51,472 nt of DNA. Source: Iphinoe sp. HA4291-MV1. Its GTDB lineage: Bacteria; Cyanobacteriota; Cyanobacteriia; Cyanobacteriales; Nostocaceae. Position 1 is the stretch's first letter; every line of letters starts with the position of its first letter. The notes beneath the pieces are model-generated. The model was not told the DNA's origin. It saw only the letters and a list, made by a program, of their open reading frames with translations, and did not search any database. Shown here in pieces: positions 43,855 to 51,379 of the stretch. The position numbers were made by a program, and so were the translations under genes. The DNA is taken from the NCBI GenBank assembly GCA_019359415.1, contig JAHHHH010000054.1, forward strand, positions 1-51,472, read 5' to 3'.

Positions 43855-44036
43855 ACGTTAATACAAAGACAAGGCTCAGTATTTCTCAACTTAATTAGCA
43901 CATAATAATGACAACATAAATTGCATCATTATTGCTAACGACTTTTACAATAAGGCAACTGCCATCCCATTTCTTTTAGATATGAGATGGTAGTCGCCCC
44001 GTCACCGTCATTTGTCTTTACGTCTTTACACTGAAC

Positions 44037-44245
44037 AAAGAAATAGTCACCGAGTAGGGGTTCAGGAGTCAGAATGACGACTGTGCGACGCTCGGTTGAC
44101 TTAAGGGTTCAGTCCCCACTGAATCTTCTCCTTCTCCTATCGGAACGGTGAGCCAATGCATACGCTGCGCGAATGATGAGCCTGGTCCACAAGACTTTTG
44201 AAGGGTGTGAATCCTCCACTGATTGAATTCTGACTTTTGACTTCT
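44037..44245 (+). repeat. Dispersed repeat, copy sharing GTGCGACGCTCGGTTGA with 49690-49910
   Basis: This segment contains GAGTAGGGGTTCAG, then GTGCGACGCTCGGTTGA, then a CCCCACTGAATC stretch. The same pieces in the same order occur at 49700-49800. The distance between the pieces differs, so the copies are diverged or rearranged. It has no coding potential. Confidence 0.65.
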
Positions 44246-44363
44246 TCTTCAATTCATTTGTCTTAATTACACCCTTAAATATAACTTTATTTCTTCAGTA
44301 ATTTCAAGTAGAAATCAGGAATTCTATTTAAAGAAACTGTAAAGTTTACCGCCCTACGGAGCC

Positions 44364-44517
44364 TACGGTGTACACACATCTCACTCAAAACCTCACCCTC
44401 GCTTTAGGGTGCGCTAAAATCTTTCCCTCTCCTTAACAAGGAGAGGGATGCCCGATAGAGCTCTTTGAGGTTCACCAGAGAGTTTTGAGTCATTCGATGA
44501 CTTGTGTGTACACCGTA
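44364..44517. repeat. 154-bp foldback element with perfect 15-bp terminal inverted repeats
   Basis: TACGGTGTACACACA (44364-44378) and TGTGTGTACACCGTA (44503-44517) are perfect inverted repeats. Inside them ACTCAAAAC (44383-44391) pairs with GTTTTGAGT (44482-44490). The centre carries a second perfect hairpin, CCCTCTCCTT-AAC-AAGGAGAGGG. CCTACGGAG flanks both outer sides (44354-44362 and 44519-44527), which may be part of a longer repeat or a target duplication. The architecture is that of a MITE. No open frame is present. Confidence 0.8.
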
Positions 44518-44617
44518 ACCTACGGAGCGAGCCTTATTACAATGAGTATCTGTGTGTGCTGATGAATTAACCAACAATAACCAACAAAGGCTGGTATTTT
44601 ATTTTTAAAGATCTCCC

Positions 44618-46066
44618 TTAGTAAGCACCTGCCTTATTAAAGACAACCTTGAGAGTTTTCAGCAAAATTTGTAGATCCAGCCATAAAGACCAATTCTCTA
44701 TATAAGCGATATCTAATTTCACCCCATCTTCAAAATTATCGATATCGGAGCGACCAGACACCTGCCACAATCCGGTAATGCCAGGTAGAACTTCTTGTCG
44801 GATAAAATGCTTTGTTTGGAATCTTTCTACATCCCTCATAGGGAGAGGACGAGGACCAACTAGACTCATCTCTCCAAGGAGAACATTAAACAGTTGCGGC
44901 AATTCGTCTAGACTGTAACGGCGCAGGAATTTACCTAACTGTGTGATGCGAGGGTCGTCTTTCATCTTAAAAAGAACCCCATCCTTGATTTCATTCTTTG
45001 CTTCTAGCTTTGCCTGCAAATTTTCCGCATCGGCAACCATTGTGCGGAATTTCCAAATCTTGAAACTCTTACCATGCAAACCAGCTCGATTTTGCCGGAA
45101 GAAGACTGCTCCTGAAGAATCTAACTTAATCAGTGTGGCTATCACCACATAGACAGGAGACAGCAAAAGTAACAGTACGATTGAACAACAAAGGTCAAAA
45201 CTCCGCTTTACCCAAAAATCACTGCCTGGGATGACTGGTGCTGGAATTGTCATACAAGTGACTTCACCAATCGTCCAAAATACGGATTTGGGGTGACGAA
45301 CTTCACCTTGTTGAGTTGGCAGTATTCGTAGAGTAATGCCAACTGTTTGGAAACACCAGCAAACATATAGACGGTCCTTGATAGCATTCCAAGAAACAAA
45401 AGCTTCTTCTATGCCCTGTTTGCATAGATCTTCAAAGGTTGTCTCTCGGTTCATCGGATCTAAACTGCTAGAGTCAGCAATTTTCTGCACAGTGTAGCAA
45501 TTCTCTTTCTGTATTATCTGAAGATGGCTTTCTTTGTCTTCCGGGTCAGTAATGAGAAAAACGGAATGGCGCATTGCTCCTCTACTACGAAGCAGTCTAA
45601 TAGCTACATCACAGCTAAAGTGAGCAGTACAGATGAAAACGACACAGAACAACCAAAACAGTAGAAAAGTTGAGCGCGAGACATAACTATCTGGCTCGTA
45701 GAGAAAGGCAATGAGCAAGAGTAAAAGTTCTGACAGCGTGACTGCTTTGATGAGACCAGGATAGTTACGACGATTGCTACCTGATCTGTATAGTCCTCCG
45801 ATCGCAATCATGCCTATTTCAACTGCCAGAACGAGCAGTTGAAAAGATACTTTTTGTGTCCAAGGCGATTCTAATGGAGTGCCATAAATGATTGCTAACT
45901 TCCATGCTAAGGTCAAAGAAATGACATCTAGCACCATAAGTGTTCCTACCCGCAGAAATTTGGTAGTTAATCCTTTGTATATCCTTGTGCCACTCGCTGA
46001 CCTTAAATCTGGTTTAAACCCTGAAATTAATAGAGATTCAGATGTTAAAGATTCAGATGCCACCAT
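44618..46066 (-). CDS. Polyprenyl-phosphate glycosylphosphotransferase (initiating sugar transferase)
   Basis: ATG 46066 is chosen because AGAGG lies eight bases upstream; other candidates are ATG 46072 and TTG 46096. The 482-residue protein has an N-terminal domain with about four helices, a degenerate CoA-binding-like middle, a fifth helix (FDLCCSIVLLLLLSPVYVVI) and the catalytic PglC/WcaJ domain. That domain shows FRQNRAGLHGKSFKIWKFRT, YSLDELPQLFNVLLGEMSLV, GPRPLP and GITGLWQVSGRS. It transfers a sugar phosphate to undecaprenyl phosphate and so starts each repeat unit. Confidence 0.93.
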   Translation of the reverse strand: MVASESLTSESLLISGFKPDLRSASGTRIYKGLTTKFLRVGTLMVLDVISLTLAWKLAIIYGTPLESPWTQKVSFQLLVLAVEIGMIAIGGLYRSGSNRRNYPGLIKAVTLSELLLLLIAFLYEPDSYVSRSTFLLFWLFCVVFICTAHFSCDVAIRLLRSRGAMRHSVFLITDPEDKESHLQIIQKENCYTVQKIADSSSLDPMNRETTFEDLCKQGIEEAFVSWNAIKDRLYVCWCFQTVGITLRILPTQQGEVRHPKSVFWTIGEVTCMTIPAPVIPGSDFWVKRSFDLCCSIVLLLLLSPVYVVIATLIKLDSSGAVFFRQNRAGLHGKSFKIWKFRTMVADAENLQAKLEAKNEIKDGVLFKMKDDPRITQLGKFLRRYSLDELPQLFNVLLGEMSLVGPRPLPMRDVERFQTKHFIRQEVLPGITGLWQVSGRSDIDNFEDGVKLDIAYIENWSLWLDLQILLKTLKVVFNKAGAY

Positions 46067-46192
46067 TCCCATTACCTCTGTATTTATATTGTACAAATAA
46101 ACATGTAATAGTTAAATTTATTACCCATTTAACTTACACACTGACTCTTGAAAACCTTAACGACAAAAAGTGCAGTATGTAAGTGCACTAGC

Positions 46193-46993
46193 TTAGTATT
46201 GCGAGGATGGTCGAGAGCGCTTTCTCAGAAGTTTGGTCAAAAGTTTTGTCAACTGTTCTTGTAGGATCCGATAAAAAAACAGTGGATTGCCAACCACATA
46301 ACGATGCCACAAACGTTTTGGTTGCGTGACCAATCTTGTTAACCACTCGAGACCGCGATCAGTCATCCAGCGCGGACCTCTGTAAACAGTGTCAGTATAA
46401 AAATCAAGACATGCACCCAAAGGCAGAAAAACTTTTGTCTCTATTCGCTCTGAATTATTCAAAATCCAATGTTCTTGTAACGGCATTCCAAAGCCGATAT
46501 ACAAGATATCTGGCTTAAATTTATTGATTTCTTGGATGACTAATTCATTTTCCTCACCAGACTTGTCAAAATAACCGTGATGTCCTTGCACTCTTAAATT
46601 TGGTGCAATCACTTTTAGCTTAGCGATCGCTTTATCTACGGTTCCTGGCTGACCAGCAAGTAGGAACAAGGAAACATTTTCCCGCTCGCAAACTTTGGCA
46701 AAATCTTCTATGTAATCTGGACAGGTCATGCGATGAGATGAATTCACACAGCAACCACAGAGTTTTGCTCCTAACAGAACACCAAAGCCATCGCAGAAAA
46801 CTAAATCAGATTTGTTGAGAAACTCTCTATACCAAGGCAGTTCATAGGCAAAATTCATTGCCCGAGTATTGACATGACCTATGATTGTTTTTTTCGGAAG
46901 TTTTGCTGCTTGGATAGCGTAGTCGATGAGTTCATTAACTTTGATTTTATGAAACCTAGTTCCAAGTAAGGATATCTCATCAAAATTTTGCAT
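46193..46993 (-). CDS. WecG/TagA/CpsF-family glycosyltransferase
   Basis: The 266-residue protein has the GT26 signatures: INTRAMNFAYELPWYREFL-like start (VNTRAMNFAYE), SDLVFCDGFGVLLGAKL, SLFLLAGQPGTVDKAIAKL, ILYIGFGMPLQEHWI and CLDFYTDTVYRGPRWMTDRG followed by LEWLTRL. These enzymes add the second sugar (often ManNAc-type) to the lipid-linked first sugar on the cytosolic side of the membrane. It is encoded directly upstream of the initiating transferase. GGAGGAA lies about ten bases before ATG 46993. Confidence 0.93.
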   Translation of the reverse strand: MQNFDEISLLGTRFHKIKVNELIDYAIQAAKLPKKTIIGHVNTRAMNFAYELPWYREFLNKSDLVFCDGFGVLLGAKLCGCCVNSSHRMTCPDYIEDFAKVCERENVSLFLLAGQPGTVDKAIAKLKVIAPNLRVQGHHGYFDKSGEENELVIQEINKFKPDILYIGFGMPLQEHWILNNSERIETKVFLPLGACLDFYTDTVYRGPRWMTDRGLEWLTRLVTQPKRLWHRYVVGNPLFFYRILQEQLTKLLTKLLRKRSRPSSQY

Positions 46994-47038
46994 TTAGATA
47001 GTTCCTCCTATCATTATTGAAGTCGTTCTCACCGATAC

Positions 47039-47374
47039 TCATAGCTTTAGACAGTAAGCGCGCATAAAAACAGATTGACATTCAAATATCTCAAATGCCT
47101 GATCAAGTTGGGTAAGTTCAAAAATGATTTTAATTGTGGGCGGAACAGAGCAAAGACTCAAGCGCCGCCCTAAGCGTTGAGCCTTTTTTAAACCAGCCAT
47201 CAAGGCCATCAATCCAGCACTGTCTAAAGATTCTACTTGCTCTAAATTAACTAACAAGGTAGAACAATGGTGTTGTCCGACTGCTGTTATTAACTCCCGC
47301 TCAAAGTCCAATGCATTTGTGGCATTTAGACAACCTTGAGGTCGAATCACTACAATTAGTGGATTGGCAAGCAT
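47039..47374 (-). CDS. STAS-domain protein (anti-sigma-factor antagonist type)
   Basis: ATG 47374, preceded by AGAGAAAAG, gives 111 residues. A TTG at 47422 would add 16 residues that do not belong to the fold. The STAS core is visible: VVIRPQGCLNATNALDFERE (strand 1 and helix 1), STLLVNLEQVESLDSAGLMA with the phosphorylatable serine in DSAG, and KIIFELTQLDQAFEIF. Such proteins are switched by serine kinases and phosphatases and bind anti-sigma factors. Lying next to the first polysaccharide genes, it may link the locus to a partner-switch signal; no kinase or phosphatase gene is nearby. Confidence 0.87.
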   Translation of the reverse strand: MLANPLIVVIRPQGCLNATNALDFERELITAVGQHHCSTLLVNLEQVESLDSAGLMALMAGLKKAQRLGRRLSLCSVPPTIKIIFELTQLDQAFEIFECQSVFMRAYCLKL

Positions 47375-47514
47375 CTTTTCTCTAATTTGGATCGAATTAG
47401 GTAATAAGTTTTCAATTCGCAAATGCGAAAAGCTTCACTACTTCAATCAGTCATCAGCCATCAGTTAAATTCAAAATTCTTTTTTGAATGCGTGAATGTT
47501 TGAGTAGCGAGTGG

Positions 47515-48681
47515 TCAACGTTTCGGAGCTTGATCAAACGCTCTTGCCATAGCATTCCATACCAACTTGGGTTTGAAGTTTGAGTCTAGTGGTAAAGGAC
47601 GCACTGGCGCTTTATCTGAGCGGGGAGTAAACATTGCAAGCCAAGAGTGTCTGTCGCTCAATCCCCAAGTCGAGACCGCAATGACTGCTCGCTGATCTAG
47701 CACCACAGAAAGATAGTCTTCGTACATAGCGGCGACAATGCGATCGCGCACAATGGGGTCTGAAGGTAATTGCTGATCTCTTACGTCTAGTTCGGTAACG
47801 AGAATTTTGAGACCAAGACTAGCTACGTTAGACAGAAAATTCCGTAGTTTTTTGGGATTTAAGGAAGCGTGACCTAACAGGTGAGATTGAATACCCAAGG
47901 CATGAATCGGTGTTCCTCTAGATTTCAAACGTTCTAGCAGTTTCAGAACAGCAGTTCTTTTGACTTCATCTTCAGGGGTGTTATGCTCCAACCCATTCTC
48001 GTTGTACATCAGCATAGCTTTGGGGTCGGCTTGCGCTGCAAGGCGATAGGCAAGCTCTATGTAATCTGGACCTAATAACTTGAGCCACGGACTTTGTCGC
48101 AAGCCTGCTTTTAGTCCATCATCTGGTTTAATAGCCTCATTGACCACATCCCAAGAGTGTATTTGACCAGCGTAGTGTTTGGTCACAGTTGTAATATGTT
48201 CCACCAAAAATTTTTCTGCATTTTGGCGGTTAACGACTTCTTTAAACCACTCAGGTAGTTGCTCATGCCACACTAAAGTATGTCCTCGAAAAAGCATATT
48301 GTGAGCGCGGGCAAATGCCGCCATCCAATCTGCTCTGCTAAAGTCAAACACGTCTGGACGAGGTCGCACAAATTGCCACTTGAGTTCGTTCTCCGGTGCC
48401 AAGATGCTGCACTCCCGAACAATACTAGCCCGTAAATTTTTGTCTGATGCAAGAACATCCTTCCCACAGGCTGTTCCGTAAATTAATCCTTTAGCTGCTG
48501 CACGTTTCTTCAAGGAAGCTTGCCCACCAGCTACTTGAAAATCTCTTTTCGGGTTGTCTAATGCATTGCTCAAGTACATTGGGTAACTATTTTTTCCCAC
48601 TGCGACTGCAGTAGCCCCTGCTAAACCTGATAGACCAATGTACAAAAAACGACGCCTGCTTTGTGACGAGTTTTTGAACAT
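47515..48681 (-). CDS. Tat-exported GH10 endo-beta-1,4-xylanase-like glycosidase
   Basis: The 388-residue protein starts with a twin-arginine signal: SQSRRRFLYIGLSGL, with S-R-R-R-F-L at residues 8-13 and a hydrophobic stretch to about 28. The GH10 barrel shows FRGHTLVWHEQLPEW, acid/base E182 in WDVVNEAI, GIQSHL and nucleophile E297 in LVTELDVRD. GH10 enzymes cut beta-1,4-xylan and some related beta-glycans. In an exopolysaccharide locus it more likely trims or releases the cell's own polymer than digests plant xylan. tatA is encoded at 23990. Confidence 0.92.
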   Translation of the reverse strand: MFKNSSQSRRRFLYIGLSGLAGATAVAVGKNSYPMYLSNALDNPKRDFQVAGGQASLKKRAAAKGLIYGTACGKDVLASDKNLRASIVRECSILAPENELKWQFVRPRPDVFDFSRADWMAAFARAHNMLFRGHTLVWHEQLPEWFKEVVNRQNAEKFLVEHITTVTKHYAGQIHSWDVVNEAIKPDDGLKAGLRQSPWLKLLGPDYIELAYRLAAQADPKAMLMYNENGLEHNTPEDEVKRTAVLKLLERLKSRGTPIHALGIQSHLLGHASLNPKKLRNFLSNVASLGLKILVTELDVRDQQLPSDPIVRDRIVAAMYEDYLSVVLDQRAVIAVSTWGLSDRHSWLAMFTPRSDKAPVRPLPLDSNFKPKLVWNAMARAFDQAPKR

Positions 48682-48861
48682 ATAGATAAAGATAGATAAA
48701 GATAACTAAAACCAGGAATATCTGAATTTTGAACTCAAATTGCTGTTAATAACCAACAGAGAAATCTATAATCATAGTCTCTCCAAAAATCCTTTGAGAT
48801 GAGAATATTGTTAACGCGATCTCTTGTCAATCAGAGATAGCTTAATACTTTTAATCTTCGC

Positions 48862-49578
48862 TTAAAATGAGCGATGGTAATCCCAATTACGATTATCTTC
48901 GGATATTTTCCTAAGTACACAAATATTACTGAAGATAAATCTTATCCTTCCGTAATCTTGTTCCAAGGGATTTTGAAGAAAACGTTTTGTAGATTTTGCT
49001 AAACCTTTCCAAATACTGGTTTTCATATCAATTTTCACCAACTCATAATCTCTGTTTCTTAAGACATAAGACACGACTTTTCTAACTCCAGGCATCCATA
49101 TATCGTCAAAAACGACATACCCTCCTACTTGTAATAATTTGTCAATGTAGAAGAAATCTACTAAAGTGTAGTCGAAATGATGTGAGCCATCAATGAAAGC
49201 AAAATCGAGTTTTTCTCTTTTGGCTAAAAGCTGAGGTAAAACTTCATGAGAACAGGACTCAAAAAAGCGTAAATTGTCTGCCAAATTTGCTTTTTTAACA
49301 TTCAGTAATCCAATAGATTTCCACATACTATTTTGCATTGGGTCAATGGCAGTATGGATTCCTGTACCTTTGTCCTGGTGTGCTTGACAAATAAACAGAG
49401 TAGACAAGCCGTAAGCCATGCCAACTTCTAGCGTTCTTTCCAGATTGTATTTTTGAATAAAATTCTTGAGAACTATACCAATATCATAAGGAGTCGCAGT
49501 AGGGAAAGGATTTATTGAATTTCCTTCCATATCCTTAACAGACTTGGTTGAATAAATTTCCTCTAAGAGTTGATTCAT
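48862..49578 (-). CDS. Class I SAM-dependent methyltransferase (Methyltransf_24 type)
   Basis: The 238-residue protein has TLEVGMAYGLSTLFICQAHQ as the SAM-binding motif, GIHTAIDPMQNSMWKS as the acidic second strand and LDFAFIDGSHHFDYTLVDF with YVVFDDIWMPGVRKVVSYVL, the features of Methyltransf_24 enzymes. It probably acts on a sugar or small phenolic. It is about 180 bases upstream of the xylanase on the same strand and could be the first gene of the exopolysaccharide region. No membrane segment is present. Confidence 0.87.
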   Translation of the reverse strand: MNQLLEEIYSTKSVKDMEGNSINPFPTATPYDIGIVLKNFIQKYNLERTLEVGMAYGLSTLFICQAHQDKGTGIHTAIDPMQNSMWKSIGLLNVKKANLADNLRFFESCSHEVLPQLLAKREKLDFAFIDGSHHFDYTLVDFFYIDKLLQVGGYVVFDDIWMPGVRKVVSYVLRNRDYELVKIDMKTSIWKGLAKSTKRFLQNPLEQDYGRIRFIFSNICVLRKISEDNRNWDYHRSF

Positions 49579-49689
49579 AACTAAATTCTTTTCGTAAATT
49601 ATATGGGTTTTGTCATTTATTCAAAAAGGCTAGAAAAATAGCTTTTGAGCAAACTTAGGGCTTTTCTATATTTAGACTTAACAAGAAAG

Positions 49690-49910
49690 AATTCAAGAGT
49701 AGGGGTCCAGAATGGACTGCGTCCCGCTGCGCTAACAGAATAGAATTGCGTGCGACGCTCGGTTGAATAATCGGGTTTAAGTCCCCCACTAAATCAAAGA
49801 TTTAGTGGTCAACAATAACGTGGCGGGTCTGAATCCCCCACTAATTGATTCTGAGCGGAGGCGGAGACGCTCCGCCTCCGCTCAGGACTTGCTGAATACT
49901 GAATTCTTCT
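49690..49910 (+). repeat. Dispersed repeat with a perfect 16-bp hairpin
   Basis: The segment contains GTGCGACGCTCGGTTGA and GAGTAGGGGT, shared with 44037-44245. At 49851-49885 it contains the hairpin CTGAGCGGAGGCGGAG (stem), ACG (loop) and CTCCGCCTCCGCTCAG, a perfect 16-bp stem. No T-run follows, so a simple terminator is unlikely. It overlaps the 3' end of the doubtful small frame on the minus strand. Confidence 0.75.
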
Positions 49911-50104
49911 TCAAAACTCCTAGTGTACTCAATGACAACTGCAAGCTTAAGTTCAAACTGAACATCCTTGTAGCCCTCGTACCTAAACATTCTTGTATAT
50001 CTACGAGTAAATTCACTCACAAAAGGATTTTCATCAGGGTGAATGCGCCTGAACAAATGGTTTACATCCTTATGCTCTATAAAAGCTAAGATTTGATTTC
50101 TCAA
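49841..50104 (-). CDS. Hypothetical small protein or gene remnant
   Basis: An 87-codon frame from TTG 50104 (AAGG four bases upstream) reads IEHKDVNHLFRRIHPDENPF, then EFTRRYTRMFRYEGYKDVQ and VVIEYTRSFEEEFS. The composition looks like a real protein, with many charged and aromatic residues. I do not recognise the family. The last 15 residues or so are encoded by the 49851-49885 hairpin, so the natural end was probably lost by insertion of that repeat. A truncated remnant is as likely as a working gene. Confidence 0.4.
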   Translation of the reverse strand: MRNQILAFIEHKDVNHLFRRIHPDENPFVSEFTRRYTRMFRYEGYKDVQFELKLAVVIEYTRSFEEEFSIQQVLSGGGASPPPLRIN

Positions 50105-50861
50105 CTTACCTTAAATAGAATATTTTACCGGGAAATGATTTGCACGACATGTTCCCGAGGGTTTTCTGAAACACTGTTGTATTGCGGTTAATGATACAGC
50201 ATATGTAAACTTATTAGCAAGTACCAATTTTTATTATTTATCATACAGCACTATGTGCTTATTAAGTAAACATTTTATTGATTCTAAAATATCTGAATAT
50301 TGTTAGCTTGACGTATGATTGTGAGAGTGCGCTGTAGTGCTATTTCATAACTCTTTCCAGAGAATATTATGAAACCCTTGCAGCTAAAGACTTTATGCAA
50401 TAATGAATAACCCAAGTTGCTAGTTATCAAAGTTGCTAGTTATCAAAAAGTACCTTGATTTAAGTACAAAATTTAATTTATTGGTATTTAGCAGTACTTT
50501 AAAACGTTTTTTTGTATCAACATAGATACTGTTTAGGGGTACTAACTAGCAACTTACATTGAATATTTGGGACTTTGTGTGAGAATTTAAAGTCCAAGTC
50601 CCTAACAGTGCCTGTTTTGTTGAATACTGAGTGACTAAATACCATCAATTTTTGTTGATACGAGATGTGAGCGCTCAAGGGGCGCGATTACACGCCCGCA
50701 ACGAATGAAAGAAACACCTCTTTCCCTTCTTCCCTGTTAAGAGTTCCTTGTGTTTCTTGAAAGTCCGTATAAAGATAGGTAACGACAACTTAATAAATCT
50801 GGTAGGTTAATGGTAAGGTAAGTTATTTTGCCTATCCTTGTTGACTTACTGGAAGGTTTTT
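50105..50861. other. Non-coding stretch, AT-rich, with the second 126-bp-type element
   Basis: About 750 bases without a recognised gene. It contains the inverted-repeat element at 50414-50555, a reverse copy of the GGAACTCTTAACAGG repeat at 50733-50747 and short palindromes around GAGCGCTC at about 50670. The promoter of the small gene at 50862 should lie in its last 100 bases. Confidence 0.55.
50414..50555 (+). repeat. Non-coding element with perfect 13-bp terminal inverted repeats, copy 2
   Basis: The left end AAGTTGCTAGTTA (50414-50426) and the right end TAACTAGCAACTT (50543-50555) are perfect inverted repeats. The left terminus is duplicated as a 16-base unit, AAGTTGCTAGTTATCA, at 50414-50429 and 50430-50445. 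Without the extra unit the element is 126 bases, exactly the length of copy 1 at 43729-43854, and it aligns along its whole length. GGTAC next to both termini extends the symmetry. It lies about 300 bases before the start of the gene at 50862. Confidence 0.82.
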
Positions 50862-51173
50862 ATGAATTATCAAAAGCTGGATACCGCCCTTGCAGTAGCA
50901 CTTAACGACGTTGACAACCCACAAGAGCCTAGTTTGAATGTTTTTATTCATACCACACCAGATGCAGACTCCACGGGTACAACTGCTGTGTTAGAAAATT
51001 TAGGAGTTCCAGATGTTAGTCCTGGAAAGGATATTTTCACAGCAACCCTATCACCAAATGCAATTTCTCAGTTGTCGGAGCAGCCTGGGGTACAGGCTAT
51101 TAAGTTGTCTCAAAACTTACATTTGGTAAATCAAAAAATTAAAGGTGGAATCAAATTTTCTAAATTGAATTGA
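50862..51173 (+). CDS. Small protein resembling a subtilisin-propeptide/I9 inhibitor domain
   Basis: ATG 50862 with GGAAGG five bases upstream gives 103 residues; a TTG at 50838 is not needed. There is no signal peptide. The pattern LNVFIHTTPDADSTGTTAVL, then DIFTATLSPNAISQLSEQPG and VQAIKLSQNLHLV fits the beta-alpha-beta-beta-alpha-beta fold of S8 protease propeptides and I9 inhibitors, where a final strand follows a (L)xxxPGVxxI helix-strand turn. No protease is encoded next to it here, so it could inhibit a protease in trans. The resemblance is from motif shape only. An 18-bp tandem repeat overlaps the stop. Confidence 0.6.
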   Translation: MNYQKLDTALAVALNDVDNPQEPSLNVFIHTTPDADSTGTTAVLENLGVPDVSPGKDIFTATLSPNAISQLSEQPGVQAIKLSQNLHLVNQKIKGGIKFSKLN

Positions 51174-51193
51174 GGTTCTAAATTGAATTGAGG
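51158..51193 (+). repeat. 18-bp tandem duplication across the stop codon
   Basis: TTCTAAATTGAATTGAGG occurs at 51158-51175 and again at 51176-51193. The first copy contains the stop codon TGA (51171-51173) of the preceding small gene, so the duplication did not change the protein. Confidence 0.9.
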
Positions 51194-51202
51194 AAAAGAT
51201 GA

Positions 51203-51238
51203 GTGCGATGGCGCGGAGCGCCCGCCATAGGCGATCGC
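51203..51238. repeat. Palindromic interspersed repeat with HIP1 octamer
   Basis: The segment has GGCGC-GGA-GCGCC and then GGCGATCGCC, the same design as the repeats at 9500-9632 and inside the GH13 gene. Confidence 0.65.
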
Positions 51239-51379
51239 CACTGAAAGTTGGTTTAGGCGATCGCGCTTTTGAAGCCTCCATTAAACAGAGCTTCTTTTTT
51301 ATTTTTAAGCTTTTTCCGTAATCCTTGGTACTTCTAGTGAAGGAAAGACTAGTACAACACGGCGGAAATAGAGTTACCA

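Larger units (their letters stand above)
43588..44617. other. 1-kb non-coding region packed with inverted-repeat elements
   Basis: No gene is seen between the BY-kinase and the initiating transferase, which are both on the minus strand. Left to right it holds a 126-bp element with terminal inverted repeats (43729-43854), an imperfect hairpin CCATCCCAT/ATGAGATGG (about 43970-43993), a dispersed repeat (about 44037-44245) and a 154-bp foldback element (44364-44517). Any BY-kinase promoter must lie left of or inside the first element, whose edge is 142 bases from the start codon. Confidence 0.7.
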
